Below are positions 1 to 8,733 of a DNA stretch of 64,000 nucleotides, piece after piece. The stretch's first letter is position 1, and every line of letters starts with the position of its first letter. The position numbers and the translations under genes were made by a program. This DNA is from Pseudothermotoga_B sp051235805 (GTDB lineage: Bacteria > Thermotogota > Thermotogae > Thermotogales > DSM-5069). The stretch covers positions 868,001 to 932,000 of the forward strand of contig NZ_JBPNXV010000001.1 in NCBI RefSeq assembly GCF_051235805.1, read 5' to 3'. The notes beneath the pieces were generated by a model that did no database searches, had not been told where the DNA came from, and was given only the letters and a program-made list of their open reading frames with translations.

Positions 1-379
1 TACAAACCTTAACATATTAATCGTTGAGTTCAAATCCCTGTTCATTCTGTACCAACAACCAGGATATTCATACTCTCTTTCTGGCAGTCTTATTTCTCGT
101 GTGTTTCCACAGTTGCTGCTGGTTTTCGTCGTGCGTATTGAGGCACAAAGAAGCTCACATTCACTTTCAGCTCGTACACTACTTGAATTTGATTCTGTCT
201 TCTTTGCTTAGTTTCTTCGAGTACCTGCCTAATTCTCTCTGATTTTGTCAAGCATATATCATCTTACTAATGTGCTAACATATCACTGAGCAATGAACAG
301 CAGATCCCATAAATGGGATGTGCTTTCTGGCAATGATTCCGTGATATTCAAGAGGAAAATCGAAAAAGGAGGGGGTTTT
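1..379. other. Non-coding stretch at window start
   Basis: I see no supportable gene. The minus strand is open for about 49 codons (roughly 239 down to a TAA at 92-90) but has no convincing start or recognisable motif, and it may be decayed coding sequence. The plus-strand reading frame in the same place is low-complexity Leu/Ser/Phe-rich and has no ribosome binding site. The last bases hold the ribosome binding site of the TPR gene. Confidence 0.5.
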
Positions 380-1114
380 GTGAGAAAGATCTTCTTGCTG
401 GTTTTGGCGTGTCTTTCAGTTATCAGTTTAGCGTTTGAAGAGTTCGATGCACTTTTCTACCAAGCACGATCTGACAGAAGTACGGAAAAGATCTTGCAGG
501 TGATTCAAAGACTCGAATCGCAGAGCGATCTGAACGAAAACAGCGTTTTGCTCACGATTCTTGCCGACTGCTATCTTGAATATGGAGATTGGGGTGTTGC
601 AAAAGAATTGAAAGAAAAGACGCTTGAACAAGCAAGAAAATACGCAGAGGCTGCAGTAAAGTTAGACAGCCAGAACGGCAGAGCACATTACATCGCAGGT
701 GCTTCTATAGGAAGGCTTGCCCAGTACAAAGGCATCATTCAGAGCTTGTTCATGCTTGGAGATTTCGACAAGTACATAAACAAGGCGATAACGCTTTTGA
801 ACGAAAACGATGAGAAAGAAAGGCTCTACAAGACATTTGCTTTGATAGCCTCAGGCATGAGGTACAGAGATGTCCCATGGCCACTGTACGATTACAAGAA
901 ATCTGAACAACTGCTCTTTCAAGCTTTAGAATTGACACCGAATTATTCAAACATCTACCTCGAGCTGGGTCTTTTGTACTTGAAGACAAACAACAAACAG
1001 AAGGCAAAAGAGATGTTCCAAAAGGTCATCCAGATGGAGCCACATCCACTACTCGTAGGAGCGCACGCCAACGCAGTCAAAACTGCACAAGAAGAGCTTG
1101 AGAAGATGAAGTGA
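380..1114 (+). CDS. Secreted TPR-repeat protein
   Basis: Protein of 244 residues. The GTG at 380 is chosen because AAAGGAGGGGG lies just upstream and because it opens directly into a signal peptide (MRKIFLLVLACLSVISLA, cleavage likely before FEEF). An upstream in-frame ATG at 293 would put the hydrophobic segment in the interior and has no ribosome binding site. The mature part is helical with TPR-like units, clearest near the C-terminus (NIYLELGLLYLKTNNKQKAKEMFQKVI). It probably acts in the periplasm or at the envelope as a protein interaction scaffold. It resembles the TPR proteins often found beside solute-binding proteins in this phylum, but no partner gene is adjacent, so the exact role is not known. 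It appears to be a single-gene unit. Confidence 0.85.
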   Translation: MRKIFLLVLACLSVISLAFEEFDALFYQARSDRSTEKILQVIQRLESQSDLNENSVLLTILADCYLEYGDWGVAKELKEKTLEQARKYAEAAVKLDSQNGRAHYIAGASIGRLAQYKGIIQSLFMLGDFDKYINKAITLLNENDEKERLYKTFALIASGMRYRDVPWPLYDYKKSEQLLFQALELTPNYSNIYLELGLLYLKTNNKQKAKEMFQKVIQMEPHPLLVGAHANAVKTAQEELEKMK

Positions 1115-1430
1115 TACTTCGGACAATTCCGAGTGCATTGGGATCGTTGCTGAAGTAGATGTTTGTTGCAAAACCTTCCTCACAGGCTATGTTGTGAGAC
1201 CATCTCAGTTGAGAGATCAATGACTGTGTATTGTTGTGCGATCTCGCTCAGCAGTGTTACTGTAAGAAGTTGTGTATGATTAAACCAAGATGCGGCACCT
1301 AATGAAAAGGAATTGTCATGCACGAACGCAGTACAATCAATGGAGATCTTTTAGCCAAGAGGAGCGAATCTGCGCGTCTGTAAGTGTATTTCACTACGAA
1401 AGATTCGTTTGGCCAACACGGAACACCAAC
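1115..1430. other. Intergenic region with possible decayed coding sequence
   Basis: There is no intact gene. On the minus strand, around 1260-1190, a short open frame reads TVTLLSEIAQQYTVIDLST, which resembles the extreme C-terminus of ABC transporter ATPases of the ABC-2 type (KYTVxDLSIEEP). A second frame near 1210-1115 reads SHNIACEEGFATNIYFSNDP. Neither has a start and they lie in different frames, so they look like gene debris rather than genes. Confidence 0.35.
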
Positions 1431-1787
1431 TCAAACTTCAACACACTCATTCTTTATAAAATCTTTCCACCAGGACTGATACTCTTCAACGTTGGCCAGG
1501 TGGAACTGAAACGGCGACAAAGGACCAATCGATCTCTTGATCTGTGTTCTGATCCACCTGTTCTCTTCCCAGTTCGAAGACAGCTTTTCAGAGACGATCA
1601 AGATATCTATGTCGCTGCTCGGCGTCCAATCGCCTCTGACTGTCGAGCCAAAGATGATCACCCTTACATCCTCACCAAGCATTTCGCTTGCGATCTTTTT
1701 GATGCTCTTGCCCCAGCGAAGGTAGTCTTCGAAGTACTTTTTCCTCGCTTCCCAAATTTCTTTACTTATCGAAGTCAAGCTTTTCAT
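1431..1787 (-). CDS. MNT-type nucleotidyltransferase
   Basis: Protein of 118 residues with the nucleotidyltransferase signature GSTVRGDWTPSSDIDILI, which fits GS-x10-DxD, so both metal-binding aspartates of the first pair are present. The size is typical of the minimal nucleotidyltransferase (MNT) family. Its start lies 26 bases inside the end of the upstream HEPN gene, so the two are translationally coupled. In characterised HEPN/MNT pairs the MNT protein transfers AMP to the HEPN partner and neutralises it. Here that role is inferred from the family and gene order only. The gene could equally be one of the many uncharacterised chromosomal HEPN/MNT pairs of thermophiles. Confidence 0.85.
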   Translation of the reverse strand: MKSLTSISKEIWEARKKYFEDYLRWGKSIKKIASEMLGEDVRVIIFGSTVRGDWTPSSDIDILIVSEKLSSNWEENRWIRTQIKRSIGPLSPFQFHLANVEEYQSWWKDFIKNECVEV

Positions 1788-2169
1788 CCAAAGTGGCCTC
1801 CAGAAAGCTTATAAACTTTTTGTACTCTCTCATCAACGTCTCGCTTAGGCTCTTTGTGAAAGGTTTCGGAAAATACCTACTCGTGAAGTAAGCATCAGAC
1901 AGGTCACTGAAAAACAATTCGTTCTCAAGGTAATAATTGTAAATCTCAACTCTATCGTAAGCCTCACTCAGGCTCTTCATAAGAATCTCCAGATAGTGAG
2001 TTTTCGGCCATTCTCCAACTCGTTTGGCGATCAAATACTTGATCAAGAGCTGGCAGGATTGCTCCAAGTTGAAGGCACAAAGATCGTAATCCCCCTTTTG
2101 AAAAAGGTAAAGACTGTTGGAGTAGAACCTACTACTTTTCTCTTTCAGGAATTCTACGTTCTTGCTCAT
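1762..2169 (-). CDS. HEPN domain protein
   Basis: Protein of 135 residues, all helical, matching the HEPN family. I chose the ATG at 2169 (MSKNVEFLKEK) because GAGGT lies seven to eight bases upstream. A longer in-frame version starting at 2196 has no ribosome binding site. The segment DAYFTSRYFP is the SRYP-like motif of the HEPN group that travels with MNT nucleotidyltransferases. I do not see the RX4-6H ribonuclease motif, so RNase activity is doubtful. The gene overlaps the MNT gene downstream by 26 bases. Together they form a two-gene unit whose function could be toxin-antitoxin or something else. Confidence 0.8.
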   Translation of the reverse strand: MSKNVEFLKEKSSRFYSNSLYLFQKGDYDLCAFNLEQSCQLLIKYLIAKRVGEWPKTHYLEILMKSLSEAYDRVEIYNYYLENELFFSDLSDAYFTSRYFPKPFTKSLSETLMREYKKFISFLEATLDEKLDFDK

Positions 2170-2504
2170 AATCCAACCTCGCATTGATGATATCACAAAA
2201 TTCGCAATCCGAAATCCTCATACTCAAAGTATGCTGTCAACTTTCGCTTCGTGCTGCTTGTACTGCATACAAACATCGAAAAAGTGATCATGTTTCGACT
2301 TTTCCAGAAGCACATTCATGATACTTTACCAGCGAAGACAACACCAAGATTTTTTCCACGTTCTGTCTCCACGTAGGCGATATTGACTTAAGTGATTTCG
2401 GTAAGAGAAGAGGGCTCATATTGAAATGAATTAGGACAGGCACGTGGAGTGTTAAGTCGAAGATTTCGTGCACTATTATATAATTATTTTGGAGGATCAA
2501 CAGC
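2170..2504. other. Intergenic region upstream of the ATP-grasp gene
   Basis: I see no gene. The divergent neighbours (HEPN on minus, ATP-grasp on plus) both need promoters here. A consensus -10 (TATAAT, 2479-2484) lies just ahead of the GGAGG at 2491-2495, but no good -35 is at the right spacing. Confidence 0.4.
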
Positions 2505-3483
2505 ATGCAGAAGACGCTGAGGATTTTGATAGGTTCATGTGGTGGATTAACAGGTGTCTATCTTTCCAAGTTGATAAGGAAACTCAACATTCCAGGTTTT
2601 GAGCGTGTTGAGATTTTTTGGGTTTGACACCACTGAGAACATACCAACGAAATTCTTCGTTGATAGGCTGTTCAACGTGAGAAAAGCCTCAGACAAAGAT
2701 GGTTTCTTGGAAGACCTGATAGATCTGTTGAATGACACGGACATAGATATCTACATACCTGTACATTCTGAAGAATGCAGGGTCGTTGCAAAAAGAGAAA
2801 AGGAACTTAGAAGAGAAACGAAGATTCGCTTCATGATCTCACCCAGTAGGACGTTTCAAGTTCTCGATGACAAGAGCAATGCCTATCAAGCATTGTCAAA
2901 AATCGGAGTCAGGACTCCCAAGATCTTTGAAAAATCAGAAGAGATCACCTCGTTTCCAATAGTTGGTAAGCCGAAGATTGGAAGTGGTAGCAAGGGCTTT
3001 GTGAAAATCAGTAATAGAGATGAGTTTCTTCAGTTCCAGAAAGAGAACAGAGACGCTCTTTTTGTGGAATACATAACTGGAAGCGAATACACAGTCGATG
3101 CATTTTTCAATTCCGAAGGGAAATTAGTCACGTACAATCAAAGAATCAGGCTGAAGACACTTGGCGGAGCGGCTGTAATAACTCAAAACGATTTTGCAGT
3201 AGATGTGAAAAACCAAATCGAAAGAATCAGCTCAGCGTACAAAATCAATGGTCCCGCTAACTTTCAGTTTTTTCACACTCCCGAAAGCGAAGTTGTATTC
3301 ACAGACATAAATTTGAGATTTGCTTCGGGTGGATTACCCTTGACTGTGGAGTCTGGAGCCAATATTGTTGAACTGCTGATCTTGGAACTTTTAGGTTACA
3401 AGTATGATCCCAACAAATACCAGAGCGATAGGAAGAAGAGAATCATGTATCGCTACTTTGAAGAGATATTTGAGGAGCTGTAG
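2505..3483 (+). pseudogene. ATP-grasp (CarB-like) ligase gene split by a frameshift
   Basis: The natural start is the ATG at 2505, ten bases after GGAGG (2491-2495). It reads MQKTLRILIGSCGGLTGVYL, a nucleotide-binding start, and runs into a TGA after ...GFERVEIFWV. The rest of the protein continues in the +1 frame as GFDTTENIPTKFF and stays open to 3483. The switch lies at the six-T run 2614-2619; with five Ts the reading would be ERVEIFGFDTTENIP without a break. The ATP-grasp core follows (FPIVGKPKIGSGSKGF, then DINLRFASGGLPL near the C-terminus). The intact protein would be about 325 residues. A TTG at 2599 has no ribosome binding site and would lose the N-terminal strand. It is a frameshifted gene, a sequencing error or a slippage site. 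The substrate is unknown. A HAD gene follows by six bases. Confidence 0.8.
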
Positions 3484-3489
3484 GCGGAG

Positions 3490-4137
3490 ATGGGCATATT
3501 TGACCTTGATGGAACGCTTTTGGGTGTCTGGAAAAGGTACTATGCGGTATTCAACAGCTGGTGGAAGATAGAAGGTTTGGATATCTCCACCTTTGTTTCC
3601 CTCAAGCGGGACCTCGTCAAAGACGAGAAAATTGTCAGATCGTTTTACCCACACATTGATGAAACACAGATAGTACTCTATCAAGAATACAAGAGAAAGA
3701 ACTTAGAAAATCCTGAATTTTTGAAACTTGACGAGCTCATAGTAAATGTTACCACGCTAAAAAGTCTGCATCGCTTTCTCATCCTGACGGTTCGCCAAAA
3801 TGCTCCAAACTTGTACAGCGAATTTAAAAGAAGAGGACTGGATTTTCTGATCGAAAAAACCGTAGTGCTCCAGCCTGCCGACAGATTAGTGAAGTACCGC
3901 TGGGTCTTGGAAAACATCAGTACCCTTTCCGATTGCGACGAGAAGATAACCACGGTTGGTGATTCAGAAACTGACCTTTTAGTCGGCATGATGGGACAGG
4001 TAGAAACCTACTTGGTCAAGACCGGTCTGAGAGACCCCTATAGATTGATAGAAGAGTACAAAGATCAGCTCACCTCACCCGTGAGGGTTTTAGAAACGGT
4101 GAACGATTTGTTTGCATTGTTGAAGATGAACGAGTGA
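3490..4137 (+). CDS. HAD-superfamily hydrolase
   Basis: Protein of 215 residues. Motif I is FDLDGTL at residues 4-10 (nucleophile Asp5, acid/base Asp7), motif II is LILTV near 97-101, and motif IV is VGDSETDLLVG at 156-166. This is a phosphoglycolate phosphatase-like HAD enzyme with a helical cap after motif I. The ATG at 3490 directly follows the ATP-grasp stop, with GGCGGAG at the junction, so the two genes are probably co-transcribed and coupled. The pair resembles ATP-grasp plus HAD pairs seen near surface polysaccharide loci, where the HAD enzyme may dephosphorylate a sugar or amino acid phosphate. That role is inference. About 570 non-coding bases follow. Confidence 0.8.
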   Translation: MGIFDLDGTLLGVWKRYYAVFNSWWKIEGLDISTFVSLKRDLVKDEKIVRSFYPHIDETQIVLYQEYKRKNLENPEFLKLDELIVNVTTLKSLHRFLILTVRQNAPNLYSEFKRRGLDFLIEKTVVLQPADRLVKYRWVLENISTLSDCDEKITTVGDSETDLLVGMMGQVETYLVKTGLRDPYRLIEEYKDQLTSPVRVLETVNDLFALLKMNE

Positions 4138-4708
4138 TATTCTCTTAGTTCAGAACATTGTTTGCACTTAGAATTGGATATGCTACATCCGATAGTGTAG
4201 CAAGCTTTCAAAACTTGCACACAACTACACAATCGCCGCTGAAATCATAACTGCTGTGTTTCGCACGTTCGAGATCTTAATGCAAGATGACTTTCAACAA
4301 ACGTGACTGATTTGAGACTCTGATCTCTCTTTTTCCTGAAACAACTCTGCATCGACTTTAGCTGATTCAGACTCTCTGGGTGTGCAATTCGAGCCAAAGT
4401 ATGAACTCTCTTCTTCCTGAAAAGGTCAGTCGTACTTTGATGAACTAAAAACCTTCACGAAAAGGGTTTTCTTCTGTGGAGCTTCGATGGCGCAGAGAGA
4501 CAGCCTTCCTATTTTCACTGACACAGGAGCGAGATTTGTTATAGATCTTTGTCGACGATTCTCTTCTCTACGCAGCATCGTTCTATGAGTTAGCCCATGA
4601 TGTACTTCTATGGATAATCATCGACAGAATGCATTTTCTAATGACTATTTAGTTCCAGGAAGGCTCTCTCGAGAGATTCCTCCCCTGAAAAATTCTAAAG
4701 CTTCAACT
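4138..4708. other. Gene-free stretch between convergent genes
   Basis: I see no supportable gene, RNA or terminator in these 571 bases. A 17-base direct repeat with one mismatch (CTCTCTTTTTCCTGAAA at 4325-4341 and CTCTCTTCTTCCTGAAA at 4406-4422) is the only structure I noticed. The region separates the plus-strand HAD gene from the minus-strand polysaccharide genes. Confidence 0.45.
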
Positions 4709-5803
4709 TTAACTCGTCTTGCGATCGAGCACAAAATCAACAAATTCCTTTTCCTTTTTTTCGTCCCAGACGAATCTATCTTTGTACTTGTCAACATTTT
4801 GAATCAGTTTATCGTAGCTTTCGTACGCCTTGAGAATTTTTCGCACAGAACCATTGATATCTTCCGTATTGATCACGACACCTATACCGAGCTCTTGCAC
4901 TATTCTTGCCATCGAAACGAAAGTATCTTTTACAATCACGGGTGTTCCCGCTGCGATGGAGTCGTAGAATTTATTGGGAAGCGAGAAAGCATAGTTCAAC
5001 GGCTCCGAACCAGATGGGATGTAGGAAATAAGCGAAAATCTTGCAGTTGCTAATTCCATCATCATCTCACCGTACGGAAGAAAACCCATATGAACATGCT
5101 TAAGATCTTTGAACAATGCTGAATCCATACCTATTATTTTGAAGGTAAATCCCCTCTTAGTGAGTTCTTCAATTATCAATAATTCATCTTCAACTGCTCT
5201 GGCAGATTTTCCAACAAAGACAATTTCTTCTCTCTTTTCATCACTTCTAACAGACATATTCGCATAATTTGGAACAACTAAAGCTTCTTTTCTCTTTTCA
5301 CCAAGTGAATATCTCATCTGTTCTGGTGAAACAAAGATAAGTTTATCAGCCAACTCGATCTGCTTTTCGAAAATCTTCTTCATAACAGATGTCTTCAATT
5401 CATACAACAGTGCTTTAAGATTCGAAAGAAAGTTCTCTGGATGATATTCATGAATATCGAATACAATCTTTTTACCCATTCTTTTTGCATATCGAAATGG
5501 TTCAAGAGGTTTTGACGGAAGAAAGTGGTGCATGTAAAGAATATCAAAATCCGTTCTTTGAATCAAATCCATTATTATCTTATCGAGCTTTCTTCTCTTC
5601 CAAAATTTTAGCAAAGCATTTGTGTTGATATCTTCGCGCCACTCAATTGGAAGATAACGTATATTTCCTTCTTCGTATTCACTCTCTTTCGTATCTGTCA
5701 TGTACTGGTATATGACTTTGGCATATTTGGAAAGTGCTTTCACTGTTCTGTATACACGTTTATCATTCTTACGATGCATGTAACCGACTACCAAGATTTT
5801 CAT
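4709..5803 (-). CDS. Glycosyltransferase family 4-like
   Basis: Protein of 364 residues. The ATG at 5803 is chosen because GTAGGAGG lies seven bases upstream; the reading frame extends 27 bases further but without a ribosome binding site. The N-terminus MKILVVGYMHRKNDKRVYRT fits a GT-B fold first strand and acceptor loop. Later come IVFDIHEYHPE, the donor-domain start EEIVFVGKSARAVEDEL and the C-terminal LPNKFYDSIAAGTPVIV motif of family 4 enzymes. It should transfer a sugar from a nucleotide sugar to a lipid-linked glycan on the cytoplasmic face of the membrane. It is the last gene of the polysaccharide locus. Donor and acceptor cannot be read from sequence. Confidence 0.85.
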   Translation of the reverse strand: MKILVVGYMHRKNDKRVYRTVKALSKYAKVIYQYMTDTKESEYEEGNIRYLPIEWREDINTNALLKFWKRRKLDKIIMDLIQRTDFDILYMHHFLPSKPLEPFRYAKRMGKKIVFDIHEYHPENFLSNLKALLYELKTSVMKKIFEKQIELADKLIFVSPEQMRYSLGEKRKEALVVPNYANMSVRSDEKREEIVFVGKSARAVEDELLIIEELTKRGFTFKIIGMDSALFKDLKHVHMGFLPYGEMMMELATARFSLISYIPSGSEPLNYAFSLPNKFYDSIAAGTPVIVKDTFVSMARIVQELGIGVVINTEDINGSVRKILKAYESYDKLIQNVDKYKDRFVWDEKKEKEFVDFVLDRKTS

Positions 5804-6022
5804 GGATTTGCCTCCTACGTCATTTGCCATATAGTTTTATTTTACGATCGATAAGTGCGTTTCCAGGATTCAAAATTCGACTTCACATCTTGTTGCCACC
5901 GCCTGAAGACCGAAATTCGCATTTCATCCCATATGCTTGGACACGATTACGCCAAGAGTGACCAATTCCTTTACAGCAACGAGTTTTTCGCGATAATAGC
6001 AGCTGAAACATTCCTATCGGTG

Positions 6023-7243
6023 TTATTTCGTTTCTCCAGTTACCTGCATGTAAATCTGCTTTTCCAAGTTAACTATTTTCTGCCAGGTGTAATTTCTGAC
6101 ACGTTCAATCAAGAGATTCTTGTCATAACCATTTTCCAAAACTTCTGCTACCTTCTGAGTAAACCTTTCTTCAAAATCTTCCCCCTCTTCAACTACATAC
6201 TCTTTAAACCCTATTGCTTCTGGGATGCCCCCATTGTTACTACCTATAACACATGTTCCACATGCTTGAGCTTCTAACGCTACACACCCAAAGCCTTCAT
6301 CTCTACTTGGCAAAATCATTACATCCATGGCGTTCATGTACTTTGCCACAACATGTTGAGGGACTCTTCCAGTGAAGGAAACGTTAAGTTTTTTCTGAAC
6401 AGCTTCCTTCTGAATATCTTTTCTCAGTTCTCCATCTCCTACAACTATGAATCTTACATTGTCAGCATTTCTTGCTATTCTTTCAAAAATCTCAATCAAT
6501 TTGTCTGCTCGTTTGACATATTGTAATCCTCCAACAAAACCTATATATCTGCATTTATCTGTGCAGAGTTTTAGTTCTTTTCGAATCAGTTCTTTGTCCA
6601 GTGGTCTGAAGATATTAGAGTCGTATCCATTTGGAATAACTACCCCGTTTCTACCAGAATAACCATACGATTTTGCTTTATCAAAAAGTGCGTTACTTAC
6701 AAACAAGACTGCATTGGCTGACTCGAGAATTTTGAGATACCATGGTCTTTTACTCATTATTGAATTAACATCGCTGCCATGCACAGTAATCACATAGGGC
6801 TTGCCATATTTTTGTGCTAAAATTGCTGCAACCTGACCGGCTGCTGGGGTGAACATCCCATGTGCGTGTATCAAATCATACGATGCAACATCAATGCTAT
6901 TCTCAATACATCTTGCCAAGTGTTCGCCATACCACTTTGCTACGTCATTCTCAAGTGCTCTAGTAATTCTTCTCGAAATCTGCCACAGTAACCAGGCAAT
7001 ACCAGAGATATTGCATTTAACCACAGTATATTCTGCACCCAAATATTTTTCCAAAGGTTGCATCGACGGTTTACCCAGCAATCTTCTAAAAATTCGCAGA
7101 AAAGAGTCTTCCAAAAAACCAACCGAAACGGCGGTGTATTTCATACCCAACTCTGCGTATTTTTCCAAACGTTTTGTGATGAATATGCCCCTGTATGGAT
7201 TACTCTTGTATGGAAAGAAATAGGTAAGGATGAGTACTTTCAA
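6023..7243 (-). CDS. Glycosyltransferase family 4
   Basis: Protein of 406 residues with a full GT4 architecture. The N-terminal Rossmann domain starts MKVLILTYFFPYKSNPYRGIF and holds LIHAHGMFTPAAG and YVITVHGSDVN. The C-terminal donor domain has VVIPNGYDSNIFRP, YIGFVGGLQYVKRAD and the E-x7-E segment DEGFGCVALEAQACG. The start is TTG at 7243, with GGTG about seven bases upstream. The two-domain enzyme likely adds a hexose to the growing repeat unit. It lies between the Fic gene (upstream, 530 bases away) and the last glycosyltransferase (220 bases downstream). These gaps are larger than inside the main operon, so it may have its own promoter. Confidence 0.88.
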   Translation of the reverse strand: MKVLILTYFFPYKSNPYRGIFITKRLEKYAELGMKYTAVSVGFLEDSFLRIFRRLLGKPSMQPLEKYLGAEYTVVKCNISGIAWLLWQISRRITRALENDVAKWYGEHLARCIENSIDVASYDLIHAHGMFTPAAGQVAAILAQKYGKPYVITVHGSDVNSIMSKRPWYLKILESANAVLFVSNALFDKAKSYGYSGRNGVVIPNGYDSNIFRPLDKELIRKELKLCTDKCRYIGFVGGLQYVKRADKLIEIFERIARNADNVRFIVVGDGELRKDIQKEAVQKKLNVSFTGRVPQHVVAKYMNAMDVMILPSRDEGFGCVALEAQACGTCVIGSNNGGIPEAIGFKEYVVEEGEDFEERFTQKVAEVLENGYDKNLLIERVRNYTWQKIVNLEKQIYMQVTGETK

Positions 7244-7773
7244 CCACTTTCACCAACTTTCTAAGTGTCAAATCATCATCTATTAGTCCATATACCATAC
7301 CTTGCTCGTACAGATTACCAGTTTTGAAAACATATTACCTACTTTTCTGTAGAAGGTTCTCGTGGTGACTCCTTCAAGATAGCTCTGGTTCATTTTTCCA
7401 CCCTTTCCAAATAAACTGATATACTCAATCTGATCCTTATCTTCTATCCCTTAGATTGTCATGTTCGCCACAGCAGATCGAGCAAGAGTTCATTAAAATT
7501 CGTTCAAGTCTGTCATTGACATATTCAGTCAGATGGGTACTTGAAAGATCCATCTGTGCTATTCAATCAGTTTTGTTAATCTAATATTTGTGTTTTCGCC
7601 TCAATTTTTGTCCTGTTTTCAGGAAACCAAATGCATATACGTACAGTAACACTCTTACAACAACATTTATGATTACCATTGGAGTTCGTTTATTTTGCAT
7701 CAATGAATACTTCAAACATCACATGAAAAACTTAACCAACCCCACCAGATAGGACCAAGAGTACAGATTATTC
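7244..7773. other. Intergenic region with minus-strand coding debris
   Basis: There is no intact gene in 530 bases. On the minus strand, two fragments in different frames look protein-like: EYISLFGKGGKMNQSYLEG followed by VTTRTFYRKVGN (around 7410-7330), and GNLYEQGMVYGLIDDDLTLR with KLVKVVES (around 7320-7240), which overlaps the start of the downstream glycosyltransferase. I do not recognise the parent protein. The frame change between them suggests a decayed gene. Confidence 0.35.
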
Positions 7774-8733
7774 TTAAAGAGACTGCGGGCACATTTGCGG
7801 ATAGACTAACCATCTACCTTCTGGTTTTATCGCAATGAGCTGTTTGCGCTCTATCATCTTCCTTACAGCATCTGTACTCTTTCCAATCTGTTTCGCAAAT
7901 TCATCTGCACGAACAAGCTTATCTTTATTCACAAAACAAATTTGCCTATCGAAAGCTTCGATCAGTCTGTACCCTATCAAATTTGAAAGTGCTTCAGTGT
8001 CTTTTCCTGAAAACATACCATCTATCTTCTCTAAAGATTGTTCTTGAACATCTTCTTCAAACAATTTCCTAATTCCTCTTTCTGCACTTTCTAATGCTTT
8101 AATATATTCCTTACGCTCTTCATCTTCAACACCTTTGATTACTATATTCAAATATCCAAAATAGATCAAGAACGTATTCATCAAGATTCGCCCTATTCTG
8201 CCATTACCATCTTCGAAAGGATGAATACTTTCAAAAAGCACATGTGCTCTTGCTGTGGCTTCTTGCACTGGATGATTTTGATAAGCATACTCTACATACT
8301 TCAGCCACAATTTGACCCAATCGGAAACATCATATTCAGGTGGTTTAATTTTGGCACCAGTTATTTTTATTGGTCCATATCTGAAATTCCCAAGCTTGCT
8401 TTCATTTTGGATAATACCTTCAAACAGCATTCTGTGGCATGTTCTTACCAAAGCAAGGCTCTGGAGCTTTTCCTGTGTCTTTGCGTATTCAAAAGCCAAA
8501 CTGTAGAAAAACTTCGCTGTTCTAAAATAATTCACGACCTCATTCCCTGATTTATATGTACCACTCATTACCTTATCCAGTTCATCTTCATCAGTGAAAA
8601 TACCTTCTATCATCAGAGAATTCCTGGTTTCTTCTTTCAACATGTACAACCATTCTTTATTTGGTATTTGAATAAAAGCTGGCTTAAAAACAGTCCTTCT
8701 CCATTCAATTAGTTTGGTTAACATTTTATTCAT
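7774..8733 (-). CDS. Fic-domain protein with C-terminal helix-turn-helix
   Basis: Protein of 319 residues. The catalytic Fic motif HPFEDGNGRIGR is complete at residues 171-182, so the enzyme should be able to transfer AMP (or another nucleotide monophosphate) to a protein hydroxyl. Residues 39-44 read SLMIEG, matching the inhibitory (S/T)xxxE(G/N) motif. It lies N-terminal to the Fic core, as in class II self-inhibited Fic proteins. The C-terminal 50 residues (LVRADEFAKQIGKSTDAVRKMIE) look like a winged-helix or helix-turn-helix domain. The ATG at 8733 has AGGGGA seven bases upstream. It sits inside the polysaccharide locus next to gene debris, so it may be a passenger. The target is unknown. 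Confidence 0.9.
   Translation of the reverse strand: MNKMLTKLIEWRRTVFKPAFIQIPNKEWLYMLKEETRNSLMIEGIFTDEDELDKVMSGTYKSGNEVVNYFRTAKFFYSLAFEYAKTQEKLQSLALVRTCHRMLFEGIIQNESKLGNFRYGPIKITGAKIKPPEYDVSDWVKLWLKYVEYAYQNHPVQEATARAHVLFESIHPFEDGNGRIGRILMNTFLIYFGYLNIVIKGVEDEERKEYIKALESAERGIRKLFEEDVQEQSLEKIDGMFSGKDTEALSNLIGYRLIEAFDRQICFVNKDKLVRADEFAKQIGKSTDAVRKMIERKQLIAIKPEGRWLVYPQMCPQSL

Noticed and set aside
1..60. A GTTCAAATC stretch near the window start that recalls a tRNA T-loop
   Set aside because: The flanking stems do not pair and no acceptor or anticodon arm is present.
1290..1814. A 174-codon plus-strand open frame across the MNT gene
   Set aside because: It is antisense to the MNT nucleotidyltransferase, which has a clear GSx10DxD motif and coupling to HEPN. 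No ribosome binding site was seen.
4325..4422. A 17-base direct repeat with one mismatch, suspected start of a CRISPR or mobile element
   Set aside because: Only two copies occur and the sequence is a simple CT-rich string; no regular spacing or further copies were found.
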